Shown: positions 50,049-59,157, counted from the first letter of the stretch. The stretch: 64,000 bases of DNA from Roseovarius sp. THAF9 (GCF_009363715.1 NZ_CP045405.1:1-64000); one strand, 5' to 3'. The notes: generated by a model from the sequence alone, not told the origin. Program-made: numbers and translations.

Positions 50049-52420
50049 GAAAGCCTCCAGAAGTCAGAGCGGTCGCGGTAATCGGCGCCGACGAGCGTTT
50101 CACCTTTTTCCATGCCGCCGAGGATGGTGAGATTGGGCCCGAGGGCGCTCAGATCGGCATCAACGACGATGGATCCCTGGTCGTCGCGGATGAGAGCAAG
50201 GCGGCTGTCGCTGCCGGTGTTGAGAAGCACATCGAGTTCCTTCTCATAGAGGTTCAGCATCGCGTAGTCGGCGGCATGGGCTCGGATGTTCGGAAGCAGG
50301 ATTTGCGTTGGGACAGCCTCGACGATGGTCTTGCCGGTGCGCGTGCGCTCGAGCTGACTGGCGTATTGGGTCATCATCACCGCGACGGTGTTCTGCTTGC
50401 GCGCGGTGACCAGCCAGTTCGACAGCCGTTCGGCGAAATACGCGTTATCGAGGGCCTTCCAGGCCTCGTCGATCACGATGATAGTGGGGCGACGGTCCTC
50501 GATCTCGCGCTCCACCCGGCGGAAGAGATAGGAGAGGACGGCCATGCGCTCCTTCTCGGCCTCGCTGTCGAGAATGCCGGTGAGATCGAAGCCCACCACA
50601 TCGCCTTCCAGCGAGAACGTGTCTTCCAACGTCTGGCCGAATATCCAGCCGTAGCGACCCTCTTCGGTCCACTCAAACAGGCGCTGATGCAGATCGCCAC
50701 CATCGTCGGTGGAGACGAAGAGCGATGCAAAATCCCGCCAGTTCCGCAGGGCTGGGTTGGAAGCCTGCGCGTTCTGGCGCACGACTTCCTGGATGCGATT
50801 GGTCTGGGCTGGCGTGAGCGGTTTGTCGGCGCGATAGAGCAGGGTGGCGAGCCAGTCCGACAGCCACGCCGTGCCGCGTGCATCGGTCTCTGTCCAAAGC
50901 GGGTTGAGCCCCGTGGGCTGGCCGGCTTTCAAGGACGCATAGCGCCCGCCATTGGCGCGGACCGCCATCTCCATACCGAGACGGTAGTCGAAGACGAAGA
51001 TCCGCGCCCCTGCTCGACGGGCCTGTGTCATGAGGAATGCCGAAAGCACCGACTTGCCCGAGCCGGGCCGTCCCATGATCAGTGTATGCCCGCTGGTCGG
51101 TTCTTTGTCGGGCGATCCTTGTTCGTGGTAGGAAAACCGATAGGCGCTTTGCTCGGGTGTGGGCAGATAGGTGATGACCTTGCCCCAGGGGGTTTTCTCA
51201 GCAGGCTTGCCAAGCTGGGTCCGATGAAATGCTGCGAAATCCGCGAAGTTGCGGTTGGTGATCGCACTGGCGCGCACGCGCTTGGGCTGGTTGCCGGGAT
51301 GCTGGCTGAGATAGTGGGCTTTTGCGGCGACACGCTCGCCGATCATCTTCACGCCCTCAGTCGCGGCGGCATTGACGATCTCGGCGCTGAGTGTCTGCAA
51401 CTCTTCGAGCGTGTCACAGAAGATCGTTACGACCATATGGTGCTCGCCGAAGCTCTGCCGCTTGGCCTCGAGATCATCGGCGGCGATGTCGAGTGCTTCC
51501 ATGAGCGAGAGAGCCGCGTCCTGGCTGGCCTGCATCTGGCGTTTTTGCCGCTTGATGCGACCCGCCATGAGGTTCGAATTGATCGGCGTGAAGGAGTGCG
51601 TGACGATCATGTCGACCGGCAGATTCAGCATGTCGAACATGGTGCAGGAGGTGGCTTCCGAATATTCCCCGATGGTGAAACTCTTGCCGTAGCGATGGCC
51701 CACAACGCCTTCGGAAAGCTCGAAATGGTCGCCGTGGAACGTCACGCGGGTATTGGCGACGTTAAAAGACAGGAAGCCGAAGGTGTTCGCCGGATAGAGC
51801 GGCAATTCTTGGCCGGTGTTGAGTGCCCCCAGAAACCCGATCAACTCGCCGGACTTGGCCGTAAGCACGCGCGGGTTCAACTCCGTCAGGCCCGACAGGA
51901 AGACATTCACGGCCTCGCCCAGACGACGCAGACGCCTCTCGGTGGCCTCTTTCAGCCGGTCCGGCGCGCTACGGTTCAGGAAGGGCAGGACGCTCTTGGG
52001 TGGCGGGCGATGGATGACGGTGAGCGTCAAGGTTTTGTCTCGCATCCCGCTGCTCTTGAGCTTCGCGCGCCAGAGCCGATCCACCTTGCCCGCAAAGCCG
52101 TCTTCACGAATTGGCTCTAGTTCCGGCACGATCGCCTTGGAAACCTTGTGGATGTAGTAGCTGAACTCCGGCCCCAGTTGTGCGATGATCCGGGCAAAGA
52201 GCGCCGTCACCTTGTCGAGATAGGCATCGTCTGTCGTGTAGCTATTGACCCCATCGAGCCGTATGCACTGGAAAAGCTCGTTGACCCGCGTCCGCACGGT
52301 GCGGTCAGCAACCAGGCTCACGTAGGGCAGCATATGCGCGAGGCGGGTTTCACGTGCATACCAGTCCGGCGTCATCGTGCGGAGATCGAGCGCTTCGTCC
52401 AGGGTTTCATTAGGGCGCAT
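50045..52420 (-). CDS. virB4: VirB4 secretion ATPase
   Basis: VirB4 is the large ATPase that powers pilus assembly and substrate transfer. The 791-residue protein has the CagE/TrbE N-terminal domain and a C-terminal ATPase domain with Walker A TLIMGRPGSGKSVLSAFL (near residue 452) and Walker B TIIVIDEAWKALDN, followed by a VTARKQNTVAVMMTQYASQL segment. Length is typical. It overlaps virB3 by 11 bp and the lipoprotein gene by 4 bp. Confidence 0.96.
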   Translation of the reverse strand: MRPNETLDEALDLRTMTPDWYARETRLAHMLPYVSLVADRTVRTRVNELFQCIRLDGVNSYTTDDAYLDKVTALFARIIAQLGPEFSYYIHKVSKAIVPELEPIREDGFAGKVDRLWRAKLKSSGMRDKTLTLTVIHRPPPKSVLPFLNRSAPDRLKEATERRLRRLGEAVNVFLSGLTELNPRVLTAKSGELIGFLGALNTGQELPLYPANTFGFLSFNVANTRVTFHGDHFELSEGVVGHRYGKSFTIGEYSEATSCTMFDMLNLPVDMIVTHSFTPINSNLMAGRIKRQKRQMQASQDAALSLMEALDIAADDLEAKRQSFGEHHMVVTIFCDTLEELQTLSAEIVNAAATEGVKMIGERVAAKAHYLSQHPGNQPKRVRASAITNRNFADFAAFHRTQLGKPAEKTPWGKVITYLPTPEQSAYRFSYHEQGSPDKEPTSGHTLIMGRPGSGKSVLSAFLMTQARRAGARIFVFDYRLGMEMAVRANGGRYASLKAGQPTGLNPLWTETDARGTAWLSDWLATLLYRADKPLTPAQTNRIQEVVRQNAQASNPALRNWRDFASLFVSTDDGGDLHQRLFEWTEEGRYGWIFGQTLEDTFSLEGDVVGFDLTGILDSEAEKERMAVLSYLFRRVEREIEDRRPTIIVIDEAWKALDNAYFAERLSNWLVTARKQNTVAVMMTQYASQLERTRTGKTIVEAVPTQILLPNIRAHAADYAMLNLYEKELDVLLNTGSDSRLALIRDDQGSIVVDADLSALGPNLTILGGMEKGETLVGADYRDRSDFWRLS

Positions 52421-52688
52421 AGCTGTCCCCGCCGTGAATACTGCGATTCCGGGTGGGTGGTGTTTCCTGCAACGCTGTCATCATCACGTCGATGAAGCGC
52501 GGATCCCAGTCCGCGGCTTTCCAAAGCACGGGATAGAGCACGGCGGCACCGCCCAGTATCGCGATATGCTGGATCCAGACGAAGAGAAGCACCGAGCCGA
52601 AAAGCCAGACCATCGCATACATGATGGGCAGGCCCAGAAGCTTGGGCGGGCGCACGAGGCCGAGAAAAAGGGGTGAGTGTTCAGCCAT
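52410..52688 (-). CDS. virB3: VirB3 inner-membrane protein
   Basis: The 92-residue protein starts MAEHSPLFLGLVRPPKLLGL, the classic VirB3 opening, and has two hydrophobic segments (YAMVWLFGSVLLFVWIQHIA and LGGAAVLYPVLWKAA). VirB3 assists VirB4 in pilus biogenesis. It overlaps virB4 by 11 bp and follows virB2 after eight bases. Confidence 0.92.
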   Translation of the reverse strand: MAEHSPLFLGLVRPPKLLGLPIMYAMVWLFGSVLLFVWIQHIAILGGAAVLYPVLWKAADWDPRFIDVMMTALQETPPTRNRSIHGGDSYAP

Positions 52689-52696
52689 GGAAACCC

Positions 52697-52987
52697 TCAG
52701 CCACCAAAGACCGCGGCAACGATGGTGGGAGCGGCGGCGACCCCGGCGATGCCGACAAGCACCCAGAGCGCCTGGCGCAGATCGATGATGTTGAAGAACC
52801 AGCTTAGGAAGACGCCCAGCACAGCGAGCGTGGCGATGACGACGCCAAGCGGGCCGGTCAGCGCATCGACGATGCCTTGCAGCAGGCTCTGGATCGGCGA
52901 GAGGTCGATGCTCTGCGCGAGGGCCGGTTCTGCAATGAGCAGGAAGAGCGCGAGCGAGGCAATAAACACGTTAGATATATGTCTCAT
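52697..52987 (-). CDS. virB2: VirB2 major pilin
   Basis: The 96-residue prepilin has a signal peptide ([20 protein letters not shown] to ALAQ) and two hydrophobic helices ([20 protein letters not shown] and [20 protein letters not shown]) with a short polar loop, as in VirB2/TrbC pilins. Its ATG overlaps the stop of the upstream transglycosylase gene by four bases. Confidence 0.92.
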   Translation of the reverse strand: MRHISNVFIASLALFLLIAEPALAQSIDLSPIQSLLQGIVDALTGPLGVVIATLAVLGVFLSWFFNIIDLRQALWVLVGIAGVAAAPTIVAAVFGG

Positions 52988-53718
52988 GAATTTGATCCTT
53001 CCAATCGGGCCACGCCGGCCATGACACGGGCCACGTGGTTCTGGGTTTCTCGGTATGGGGGAATGCCGCCGTACTGGCGAACCGCGTCTGGGCCGGCATT
53101 ATAGGCTGCGAGGGCAAGACGCGGATCGCCGAACGTTTCCAGCATCATCGCGAGGTAGCGGGCAGACCCGTCGAGGTTCTGAAGTGGGTCATGCGGGTCG
53201 ACGTCCAGAACGCGCGCCGTTGCGGGCATCAATTGACCAAGACCAATGGCGCCAGCGCTCGAGACCGCATCCTGCCGGTAAGCGCTCTCGACCTCGATAT
53301 TGGCGCGGTAGAGGGTCAGCCAATCGCGAACCGAGAGCTCCGCGCGGCGCAGCCCGGGATGGCTTGCGTAGCGAAGTGCGGTGGCCTCAATGGCCGTGAG
53401 AACATCGGCGTGGGGCAGGGGTGCCGGACGGGCGAGTGCTGCAAAACGCAACGCGTCAGGTTCAATAGCTGGTTCATCTTCACCGAGGATTGCCAGCTCA
53501 TCAGCCGCCGAACCCTGGCCAATGCCGTCATTGTAATTGCGGGCAAAGCTGTCCTGGGAGCGGGACGGGGTCAGAGAGCCATCGCTCTCCATGACCAGTA
53601 CCATCTGCGCAGAGGCGGGACCCGCCAGAAACCAGAAAAGGAGAAGGCTGCTAGCTGCCGCCCTTGTCGGTCGCAGCCAGCTTTTGCGTGGTCCGCTGAC
53701 CTTTTTCGAGCGGCACAT
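52984..53718 (-). CDS. virB1: VirB1-like lytic transglycosylase
   Basis: The 244-residue protein has a signal sequence with a long basic start ([20 protein letters not shown] then [17 protein letters not shown]) and a transglycosylase domain with [32 protein letters not shown] and [13 protein letters not shown]. The glutamate in EVESAY is the likely catalytic acid. It sits at the VirB1 position before virB2. The chosen ATG (53718) overlaps the upstream gene by 68 bp; a longer frame upstream is an artefact. It and the fusion at 48737-49891 give this operon two transglycosylases. Confidence 0.88.
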   Translation of the reverse strand: MCRSKKVSGPRKSWLRPTRAAASSLLLFWFLAGPASAQMVLVMESDGSLTPSRSQDSFARNYNDGIGQGSAADELAILGEDEPAIEPDALRFAALARPAPLPHADVLTAIEATALRYASHPGLRRAELSVRDWLTLYRANIEVESAYRQDAVSSAGAIGLGQLMPATARVLDVDPHDPLQNLDGSARYLAMMLETFGDPRLALAAYNAGPDAVRQYGGIPPYRETQNHVARVMAGVARLEGSNS

Positions 53719-54001
53719 CGGCGTGGGAAAAACCAATTCCGATGAGGAAGGATACCACGCCGGTGATCGTCTTGAACTCGCGGATCTTGATGTCGTTATA
53801 GGTCGTCCGGGTGCGAGCTGTAACCAGGAGCTTCTCAACGCCCTCGTCAGAGACAACGCGCATGATCCAGACCCCATAGTAGCTGGGGCCCTTCTTATGT
53901 GCCGACTCCTGGCAAAGGAGTTCAGCGCTGTAACCACTTTCCACGAGTTCGCGGAAACGTGCCTCCGTGACCACATTTGGTGCTTCGATGTCCCAGTCCA
54001 T
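53651..54001 (-). CDS. Small hypothetical protein heading the virB operon
   Basis: The 116-residue protein [20 protein letters not shown] continues with [20 protein letters not shown] and [20 protein letters not shown]. It is predicted to be cytoplasmic or weakly membrane-associated and is not recognised as a family. A GTG at 54013 is an alternative start. It is the first gene of the virB operon and its end overlaps virB1. As the leading gene it may be regulatory or linked to entry functions, but nothing in the sequence proves this. Confidence 0.7.
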   Translation of the reverse strand: MDWDIEAPNVVTEARFRELVESGYSAELLCQESAHKKGPSYYGVWIMRVVSDEGVEKLLVTARTRTTYNDIKIREFKTITGVVSFLIGIGFSHADVPLEKGQRTTQKLAATDKGGS

Positions 54002-54068
54002 GGCCCGGCTCACGCTCTCTACAAAGGCGCAACCCCAGGCATTCTTACTTGAAGCCCAGAGTTACGAT

Positions 54069-54101
54069 AGTATATTTACGTCCGCAAGATATAAAAACGT
54101 C
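54069..54101. promoter_or_regulatory. Phased AT-rich repeats in the virB operon promoter region
   Basis: AGTATATTTACGTC (54069-54082) and AGATATAAAAACGTC (54087-54101) are direct repeats whose ACGTC ends lie exactly 19 bp apart, in the 142-bp gap between the divergent virB operon and the gene at 54144. Similar paired repeats occur in the candidate oriT (32323-32351) and at 55350-55379. They look like operator sites of one regulator. Confidence 0.6.
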
Positions 54102-54143
54102 ATAGCGGCCGATTTTCGGTTGCGCAGGTATTAGGCACGTGCG

Positions 54144-54464
54144 GTGGTATCATTCAAGGAATTAAGGGGTTTGGGTGCCGCTGGATCATCGCTCTCGCGG
54201 TTGTTATCCGCCGCAATTTTCTCAGCATTTCTTGCCGGTTCCGCTGCCGCAGAAACTTGCATTGCGCCACAACCTCCCTTCGTTCCTGGCGATCCAGAGG
54301 CGGCTCGAGAGTACAGCGACATCATTCGAAACGACTTCGAACTCTATATTCGCGATATCGAGCAATATTTCCGTTGCCTCGATGACGAACGGGCGCGAGC
54401 GTTTCAGGAAGCCCGCGAAGTCAGCGCAGCGTATGGGCGGTTCTTGGAAATGATCGCGCCCTAG
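54144..54464 (+). CDS. Small exported protein divergent from the virB operon
   Basis: The 106-residue product starts with GTG and has a signal-like sequence (SRLLSAAIFSAFLAGSAAAE). A mature helical domain follows with DPEAAREYSDIIRNDFELYI, RDIEQYFRCLDDERAR and two cysteines (ETCIAPQ, YFRCLDD). It is not recognised. Sharing a promoter region with the virB operon suggests a transfer-related role, such as surface exclusion or a periplasmic factor. Confidence 0.7.
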   Translation: MVSFKELRGLGAAGSSLSRLLSAAIFSAFLAGSAAAETCIAPQPPFVPGDPEAAREYSDIIRNDFELYIRDIEQYFRCLDDERARAFQEAREVSAAYGRFLEMIAP

Positions 54465-54487
54465 ACCGGATCATGCAGCCCCTTTTG

Positions 54488-54709
54488 TCAACAGTTCCTG
54501 GGCCTTGGTTTGAGGAGCTCCATGGGATCTGTGTCCAGCGCCTTCGCAATTGCTTCTATCATGTCGACTGTCGCTGCATGCTTTGCATTCTCAATCTTGC
54601 CTATGTAGCCCCTGTCTATATCGGCATTATGTGCAAGAGCCTCTTGGCTGATCCCCTTTGACCGGCGGATTTCCTGAATGTTCAAACCAAGTTGTGTCCG
54701 CAGCTTCAT
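54488..54709 (-). CDS. XRE-family transcriptional regulator
   Basis: The 73-residue protein is a single HTH_XRE domain: NIQEIRRSKGISQEALAHNA, then DIDRGYIGKIENAKHAATVD and MIEAIAKALDTDPMELLKP. Such small Cro/CI-like repressors often control conjugation operons. It lies next to the virB promoter region and is convergent with the exported-protein gene at 54144. It is the nearest candidate for binding the phased AT-rich repeats at 54069-54101 and 55350-55379, which is inference. Confidence 0.9.
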   Translation of the reverse strand: MKLRTQLGLNIQEIRRSKGISQEALAHNADIDRGYIGKIENAKHAATVDMIEAIAKALDTDPMELLKPRPRNC

Positions 54710-55054
54710 GCCTTAGGCTGAGCCACGATGTAGAATATTTAGCCACGCAATATCTTCTACATTCGCATTTCACGCTATTGCTTTCGGCAGGAAACTTTCG
54801 GATTTGGCAAGCGCCCCAGTTTGGGCGAGTGAAAAATGAAGTACACAAGTCATGGTTGGGCTGCGTTGGAATGATTGTCGAAACGCTCACGCGCGGGAAT
54901 ACCAAAGAAGTAATCGAAATGTCTTGAGATTTTAAAGCCAGTGTGAAGAGGGCGCCTTCGGGGCACTGATCTTCCTCATAGCAATCGAACAGCTTGGATG
55001 ACGGATCAGGATCAAAAAAAGGTCTGTCGAATCCGAACGAGTGCAGCGTGAGAA
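54710..55054. other. Intergenic region upstream of the XRE gene
   Basis: About 345 bp without a supported gene. Nearest the XRE start, TAGAATATTT and ATATCTTCTACATT contain matching TAGAA/TTCTA arms and could be an autoregulatory site of the XRE protein. The remainder shows no clear structure. Confidence 0.45.
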
Positions 55055-55306
55055 ATGAACGGAACCAGCTCAGAAGGTATGGCGATCGCCCGGCTGCTTG
55101 GTGAAGAGCCCGGGCGTACTGTCGCTTGGCTTTATCGGTGGGAAACTGGCGGGCTGGGGCTGCTTTGGACGAGTGCGGATCGTTGTGTCGCTGGTATCGA
55201 CCGGCGGCTCGGCCCGGAGATATTTGCACAGGCCCGATCGGTTGGTGATCTGGAAATCGCAGCATTTCTTGAAGCTCTGCCTTTAAGCGATCCTGACACC
55301 CCATAA
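55055..55306 (+). CDS. Small hypothetical protein, 83 residues
   Basis: Contains EEPGRTVAWLYRWETGGLGL and LWTSADRCVAGIDRRLGPEI, with a tryptophan-rich beta start and a helical end. I have a weak impression of similar short proteins beside rhodobacteral transfer regions but cannot name a family. No signal peptide. A second in-frame ATG lies at 55079. Codon use is coherent. It is followed by phased AT-rich repeats and the exported-protein gene at 55419. Confidence 0.6.
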   Translation: MNGTSSEGMAIARLLGEEPGRTVAWLYRWETGGLGLLWTSADRCVAGIDRRLGPEIFAQARSVGDLEIAAFLEALPLSDPDTP

Positions 55307-55349
55307 CGAAAATCTGATAGCATTTGCGACGAGATTTCGGCCTCGAAGG

Positions 55350-55379
55350 TATATTTAAAGTGACAAAAATATAATAACG
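55350..55379. promoter_or_regulatory. Phased AT-rich repeats upstream of the exported-protein gene
   Basis: TATATTTAAAG (55350-55360) and TATAATAACG (55370-55379) are direct repeats 20 bp apart, 40 bp before the ATG at 55419. Spacing and core match the repeats at the virB promoter and in the candidate oriT. They overlap where a promoter would be, so they may be an operator. Confidence 0.5.
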
Positions 55380-55418
55380 TTTATTCTCTGCGCTGCCACT
55401 TAGACTGGGAGCGTAAGG

Positions 55419-56165
55419 ATGAGTCCATTACTGAGAAAGCTTGCCGTTGTGACCCTCACGGCTTTGGGAGTTTCGGCACTCTCGCCCGAGCGTTCGGTGG
55501 CGCAAAGCTATCCGATTGATTGTGCGATCCTTCTGTGCCTCTCAGGCGGCTGGCCCGCATCTGAACCATGCGCGCGGGCCCGTGCAGAGTTCATCCGAAG
55601 GGTAACACCATTGCCTGTAGAGCCGCCGCTGCAGATCTGGCGCTGTCCGATGGGCGCCTCGTTCGAACCCAAACCTGGTTCGGCACCAGGTCTGGGGATT
55701 CTAGAGGCTCGATCGAAGCTTGAGAGCCTTCGCCTTATTCGATCCTCTTTGAAGGCAGGATGGGTTCGATCGCAAGTTGAGACTGTCTCGCGCGGGGCGG
55801 CCATGTTGAACGCGGTGAGTGCCAAAAGTAGTTCCCACCGGTTGGTTCAGGATCGTGCCGATATCGACATCAGTGGCCCGGAATTCGATTTTGTCCGGTC
55901 GATCAGGGTTTTCGATGTGCGCTACGCGTCACAAAGGCTGGTCGGAGAGGGCGAAGTTTGCAGGCGCTATGCAAGTGTCTACCTTGGAACGTATGGTCGC
56001 CAAGGCGGCTTTTCATGGAAAGTTTCTTCGCCGGAGGCATTGCCCTCAGCTCACTCCGGACTGGAAGGCTGGGGAAAAAACTGCCCGCAGATCTCCAACA
56101 GGTCTGTCTTTGTGGATTGGCGAGACTTCGACGGTAACTACGGGTTTGAACAGGTCGCGTATTAG
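55419..56165 (+). CDS. Exported hypothetical protein linked to the transfer region
   Basis: The 248-residue protein has a signal peptide (about MSPLLRKLAVVTLTALGVSA to SVAQ). The mature start YPIDCAILLCLSGGWPASEP and CARARAEFIRRVTPLPVEPP resembles exported proteins found next to type IV secretion genes on rhodobacteral plasmids. Several cysteines (CAILLCLS, EPCAR, WRCPMG, VCRRYA, KNCPQ) suggest disulphides. The C-terminal half is beta-rich. Function is unknown; it may be an accessory component of the mating channel. It is preceded by phased AT-rich repeats similar to those before virB. Confidence 0.75.
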   Translation: MSPLLRKLAVVTLTALGVSALSPERSVAQSYPIDCAILLCLSGGWPASEPCARARAEFIRRVTPLPVEPPLQIWRCPMGASFEPKPGSAPGLGILEARSKLESLRLIRSSLKAGWVRSQVETVSRGAAMLNAVSAKSSSHRLVQDRADIDISGPEFDFVRSIRVFDVRYASQRLVGEGEVCRRYASVYLGTYGRQGGFSWKVSSPEALPSAHSGLEGWGKNCPQISNRSVFVDWRDFDGNYGFEQVAY

Positions 56166-56849
56166 CGTCATTAGTTTCGCCGCTTCCTGATTAAGGGACA
56201 TCTATCATATAGGATTTGTCGGCCTTTTGGCGGGACAAAAATTATCAACAGATTCTGAGGATAAGTCGCGCATAAGTCGACACTCATAAGTTGTAAGCCC
56301 CGAGCGCCTAAGCCGAAACTTTTGGCACGATGAAAAAATAGGCAAAGGCGTCGGAAACTTTCCCAAGGCAATAGAGTCAATGAATTTTTCGAGCTCAGAA
56401 ATCTCCGCTCAATATGTGCGCTATGCGTGGTGGTGCAACCAGGCCGCAAAGAAGGTTGCATCTCGAGGCGGATTTTCCAACTGACGTGTCGCTGCGCTCT
56501 GATGGATCTGCGGCATGGCGACCGACATCACTGCGGAGCATGCAGTTTGGCGTCGCGGTTGCGCCACGGTTCCGCTTTCAGCCTTTGAGCTACTCAAATA
56601 CTCTGATCGATCGTTGAAGGAAAATGTGCCATGGAGGCTTATATTGCTGAAACGTTAATCCGGGCCGGCGCACATTCATTTTGACCATGGCGCATGAAAC
56701 TGCAGGTCCGTTTGAAATGTCGACCGCTCTATGGCCGCTCAGTAAGAAATGCCATAGACGCAGAAGTAGGTTCGCAACCGCGGTAAGGGCAGGGGGCGTG
56801 GATCGACTGCATTCTGCCTTGCCGCGCAGGTTTTCCAGATTGGACCCAG
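56166..56849. other. Intergenic region between transfer genes and the transporter block
   Basis: About 680 bp without a supported gene. It contains three ATAAGT direct repeats (starting at 56261, 56272 and 56286) near a DnaA-box-like TTATCAACA (56242-56250). It marks the change from plasmid-type genes to metabolic-type cargo. No mobile-element ends were recognised. Confidence 0.45.
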
Positions 56850-57767
56850 ATGACGTCTATTGATCAACCCGCTTCGCACGGCGAGAGCCACAGACATGGC
56901 GTGCTGTTCGTGTTCGCAGCAGGCGTACTGTGGTCGACGGTCGGTCTTGGGATCCGCCTGATCGAGGAGGCATCTGTCTGGCAGATCCTGCTGTATCGGT
57001 CGGTCAGCATGTCATTGTTTCTATATGTCGTCATTCGTGTCAGGTCAGGTGAAAGTCCCTTCGCCCAGGCCCGCCGCATCGGCGGGCCTGCCGTTGTCGC
57101 AGGGCTGTCGCTGGTTGCCGCGTATTCCGGGGGCATATTCGCGATCCAGAACACGTCGGTCGCAAATGCGATGCTGTTATTCGCGACGGCGCCGTTCATG
57201 GCTGCGGTCTTGGGATGGCTCGTTTTGCGAGAGCCCGTCAGACCCGCGACCTGGATTGCCATCGCGGTTGCCATCGGTGGTATCGGCATCATGGTAGCCG
57301 ATAAATCCGGCGGTGTGGTTCTGGCAGGCAGCCTTGCAGCGCTCGGATCGGCGTTCGGGTTCGCGGTGTTCACCGTCGCGCTGCGTTGGGGGCGGACAGG
57401 GGAAATGCTTCCAGCTGTTTTCCTGTCAGGCATTTTCGCGATCATCATCACAGCGTCTATTTGCCTGATACTGGGGCAGTCACTTGTTCTGACTTGGAAC
57501 GATGGTGGGGTCGCGATGGGGATGGGTCTGTTTCAGGTCGGAGCTGGACTGATCCTCTACACGCTCGGATCTCGTAGCCTTCCTGCCGCGGAGTTGGCCT
57601 TGCTTTCACTGGCAGAGGTATTGCTGGGGCCGGTCTGGGTCTGGTTGTTTCTCGGCGAGACGGCGAGCATCAATACCCTGATCGGTGGTGCCGTTTTGCT
57701 TATGGCGATTGCCGGCAACGCAATCTCGGGCAAACGCCGGAAGCCGCCACCGATCACGTCGCCGTAG
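56850..57767 (+). CDS. EamA/DMT-family membrane transporter
   Basis: The 305-residue protein has ten predicted membrane helices arranged as two EamA repeats, for example GVLFVFAAGVLWSTVGLGIR opening the first and AGSLAALGSAFGFAVFTVAL opening the second. LSLAEVLLGPVWVWLFLGE near the end is the conserved EamA closing motif. These proteins export or import small metabolites; the substrate is not predictable. The ribosome-binding site is weak. It precedes an HPP/CBS gene and an MFS gene on the same strand; gaps of 238 and 136 bp make separate promoters likely. Confidence 0.92.
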   Translation: MTSIDQPASHGESHRHGVLFVFAAGVLWSTVGLGIRLIEEASVWQILLYRSVSMSLFLYVVIRVRSGESPFAQARRIGGPAVVAGLSLVAAYSGGIFAIQNTSVANAMLLFATAPFMAAVLGWLVLREPVRPATWIAIAVAIGGIGIMVADKSGGVVLAGSLAALGSAFGFAVFTVALRWGRTGEMLPAVFLSGIFAIIITASICLILGQSLVLTWNDGGVAMGMGLFQVGAGLILYTLGSRSLPAAELALLSLAEVLLGPVWVWLFLGETASINTLIGGAVLLMAIAGNAISGKRRKPPPITSP

Positions 57768-58005
57768 AAACTTTTGAAATGAGCAGGCCGAACTGTCGCG
57801 CTCTGCTGCCTCGTTCCGGGATTGGATGAAACCGAAGGAACGCTCGATCTCAGGTGCAGGCAGCCTCGTCAAACCCATGAGTGCCTCTGACAGGGCAGGA
57901 GCGGAGGCATGGTTTGTCATCGGGCAGAAGTCATTGTGCCTTCGGCCCGTTGAACCTTTCGCACTGTGATGAAAGATTGTGCATGTCTTGCCGGGAGGCG
58001 GTTCG

Positions 58006-59157
58006 TTGCACATTCTGAAATCACTTGGCCCTGCGGTTGCGCGTGTTTCCGGCATCGAGGCCTTTCGGGCAGGGCTGGGTGCCCTGATCGGGCTGGGGCT
58101 GACCGGACTGTTCGTGCTGTCGCCGACTGTCGACCTGGAACTGGGGCTGTACCTTGTCGCACCCTTCGGCGCCACGTCCGTTCTGTTGTTCGCGGTTCCG
58201 AACAGCCCGCTGGCGCAACCCTGGTCCGCGATTGTCGGCAACACGATAGCCGCACTGGTCGGAGTCGCCGTTTGCCTATGGGTCGACGATCCCGCCCTGA
58301 GAGTAGGCCTTGCCGTGGGACTGGCCGTAACCGCGACGATGCTGTGTCGCGCCGTCCACCCGCCGGCGGGTGCGGTGGCCATGACGGCGGCCCTGTCGCC
58401 CGATGCCATCGCGCATCTGGGGTTCTGGTTCGCGATTGCACCGATTGGCGTGGGTACCGTGGCGCTCGTGGTTCTTGCGGCGATCTATGCGCGATTGACG
58501 GGGCGGCACTATCCCTTTCGGCAGTTCGATGATCCAAGCAAACACGGGACTGGCGACCGAAATCCGACCGAACGGCTGGGGCTGTCCGAGGAAGAGTTGA
58601 CAAACATCCTGGAGCGCTACAGCCAGTCCTTCAACCTTGGCGTCGAGGACCTGGCGCGCCTGATCGGGGCAGCGGAGATGCAGGCCGCGGCACATCACTC
58701 CGTTCCGGTGACTGCGCAGGACATCATGTCGCGCGACCTTGTCACGATCCGCCCCGAAACGTCGCTGAGCGATGTCGCGGACCTGTTCCGGCAGCATCGT
58801 TTCACGTCCCTTCCTGTCGTCGAGCAGGGCGAGAAGTTCCTGGGAGTCATCTTCCAGATCCACTTGATCCGCCAGGCAAGAGAGGATGCCTTGCGCCTTG
58901 ACCGCGGATACGCTGCCGCCTTGCGACGTCTGCTGGACCGAAACCACGAAAATCCGACAAGGGCCGGAGACATCATGAGTGTCGCCGGTCCCCGTGCGAT
59001 GGCACATACGCCCATCGGGGCGTTGCTGCCGATGATGGCCGACGGGGGGACGGATGCGGTTCCTGTTCTGGAAAAAGACAAGATAATCGGCATCGTTACA
59101 CTAACGGACCTTGTCGCGGCGCTGGCGAGAAACGTCGTGCGAACAAACCCGAATTAG
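58006..59157 (+). CDS. HPP-family membrane protein with two CBS domains
   Basis: The 383-residue protein has an N-terminal four-helix HPP domain (GLGALIGLGLTGLFVLSPTV, YLVAPFGATSVLLFAVPNSP, and CRAVHPPAGAVAMTAALSPD with the HPP signature) and two C-terminal CBS domains (AQDIMSRDLVTIRPETSLSD and GDIMSVAGPRAMAHTPIGAL). HPP proteins have been linked to nitrite transport in plastids and cyanobacteria; CBS domains sense adenine nucleotides. The TTG at 58006 is preferred because GGGAGG lies seven bases upstream; GTG 57979 is the alternative. Confidence 0.9.
   Translation: MHILKSLGPAVARVSGIEAFRAGLGALIGLGLTGLFVLSPTVDLELGLYLVAPFGATSVLLFAVPNSPLAQPWSAIVGNTIAALVGVAVCLWVDDPALRVGLAVGLAVTATMLCRAVHPPAGAVAMTAALSPDAIAHLGFWFAIAPIGVGTVALVVLAAIYARLTGRHYPFRQFDDPSKHGTGDRNPTERLGLSEEELTNILERYSQSFNLGVEDLARLIGAAEMQAAAHHSVPVTAQDIMSRDLVTIRPETSLSDVADLFRQHRFTSLPVVEQGEKFLGVIFQIHLIRQAREDALRLDRGYAAALRRLLDRNHENPTRAGDIMSVAGPRAMAHTPIGALLPMMADGGTDAVPVLEKDKIIGIVTLTDLVAALARNVVRTNPN

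Noticed and set aside
54627..55304. 225-codon open frame on - spanning the XRE gene upstream region
   Set aside because: Overlaps the XRE gene and the 83-residue ORF, has unusual composition and no family resemblance.
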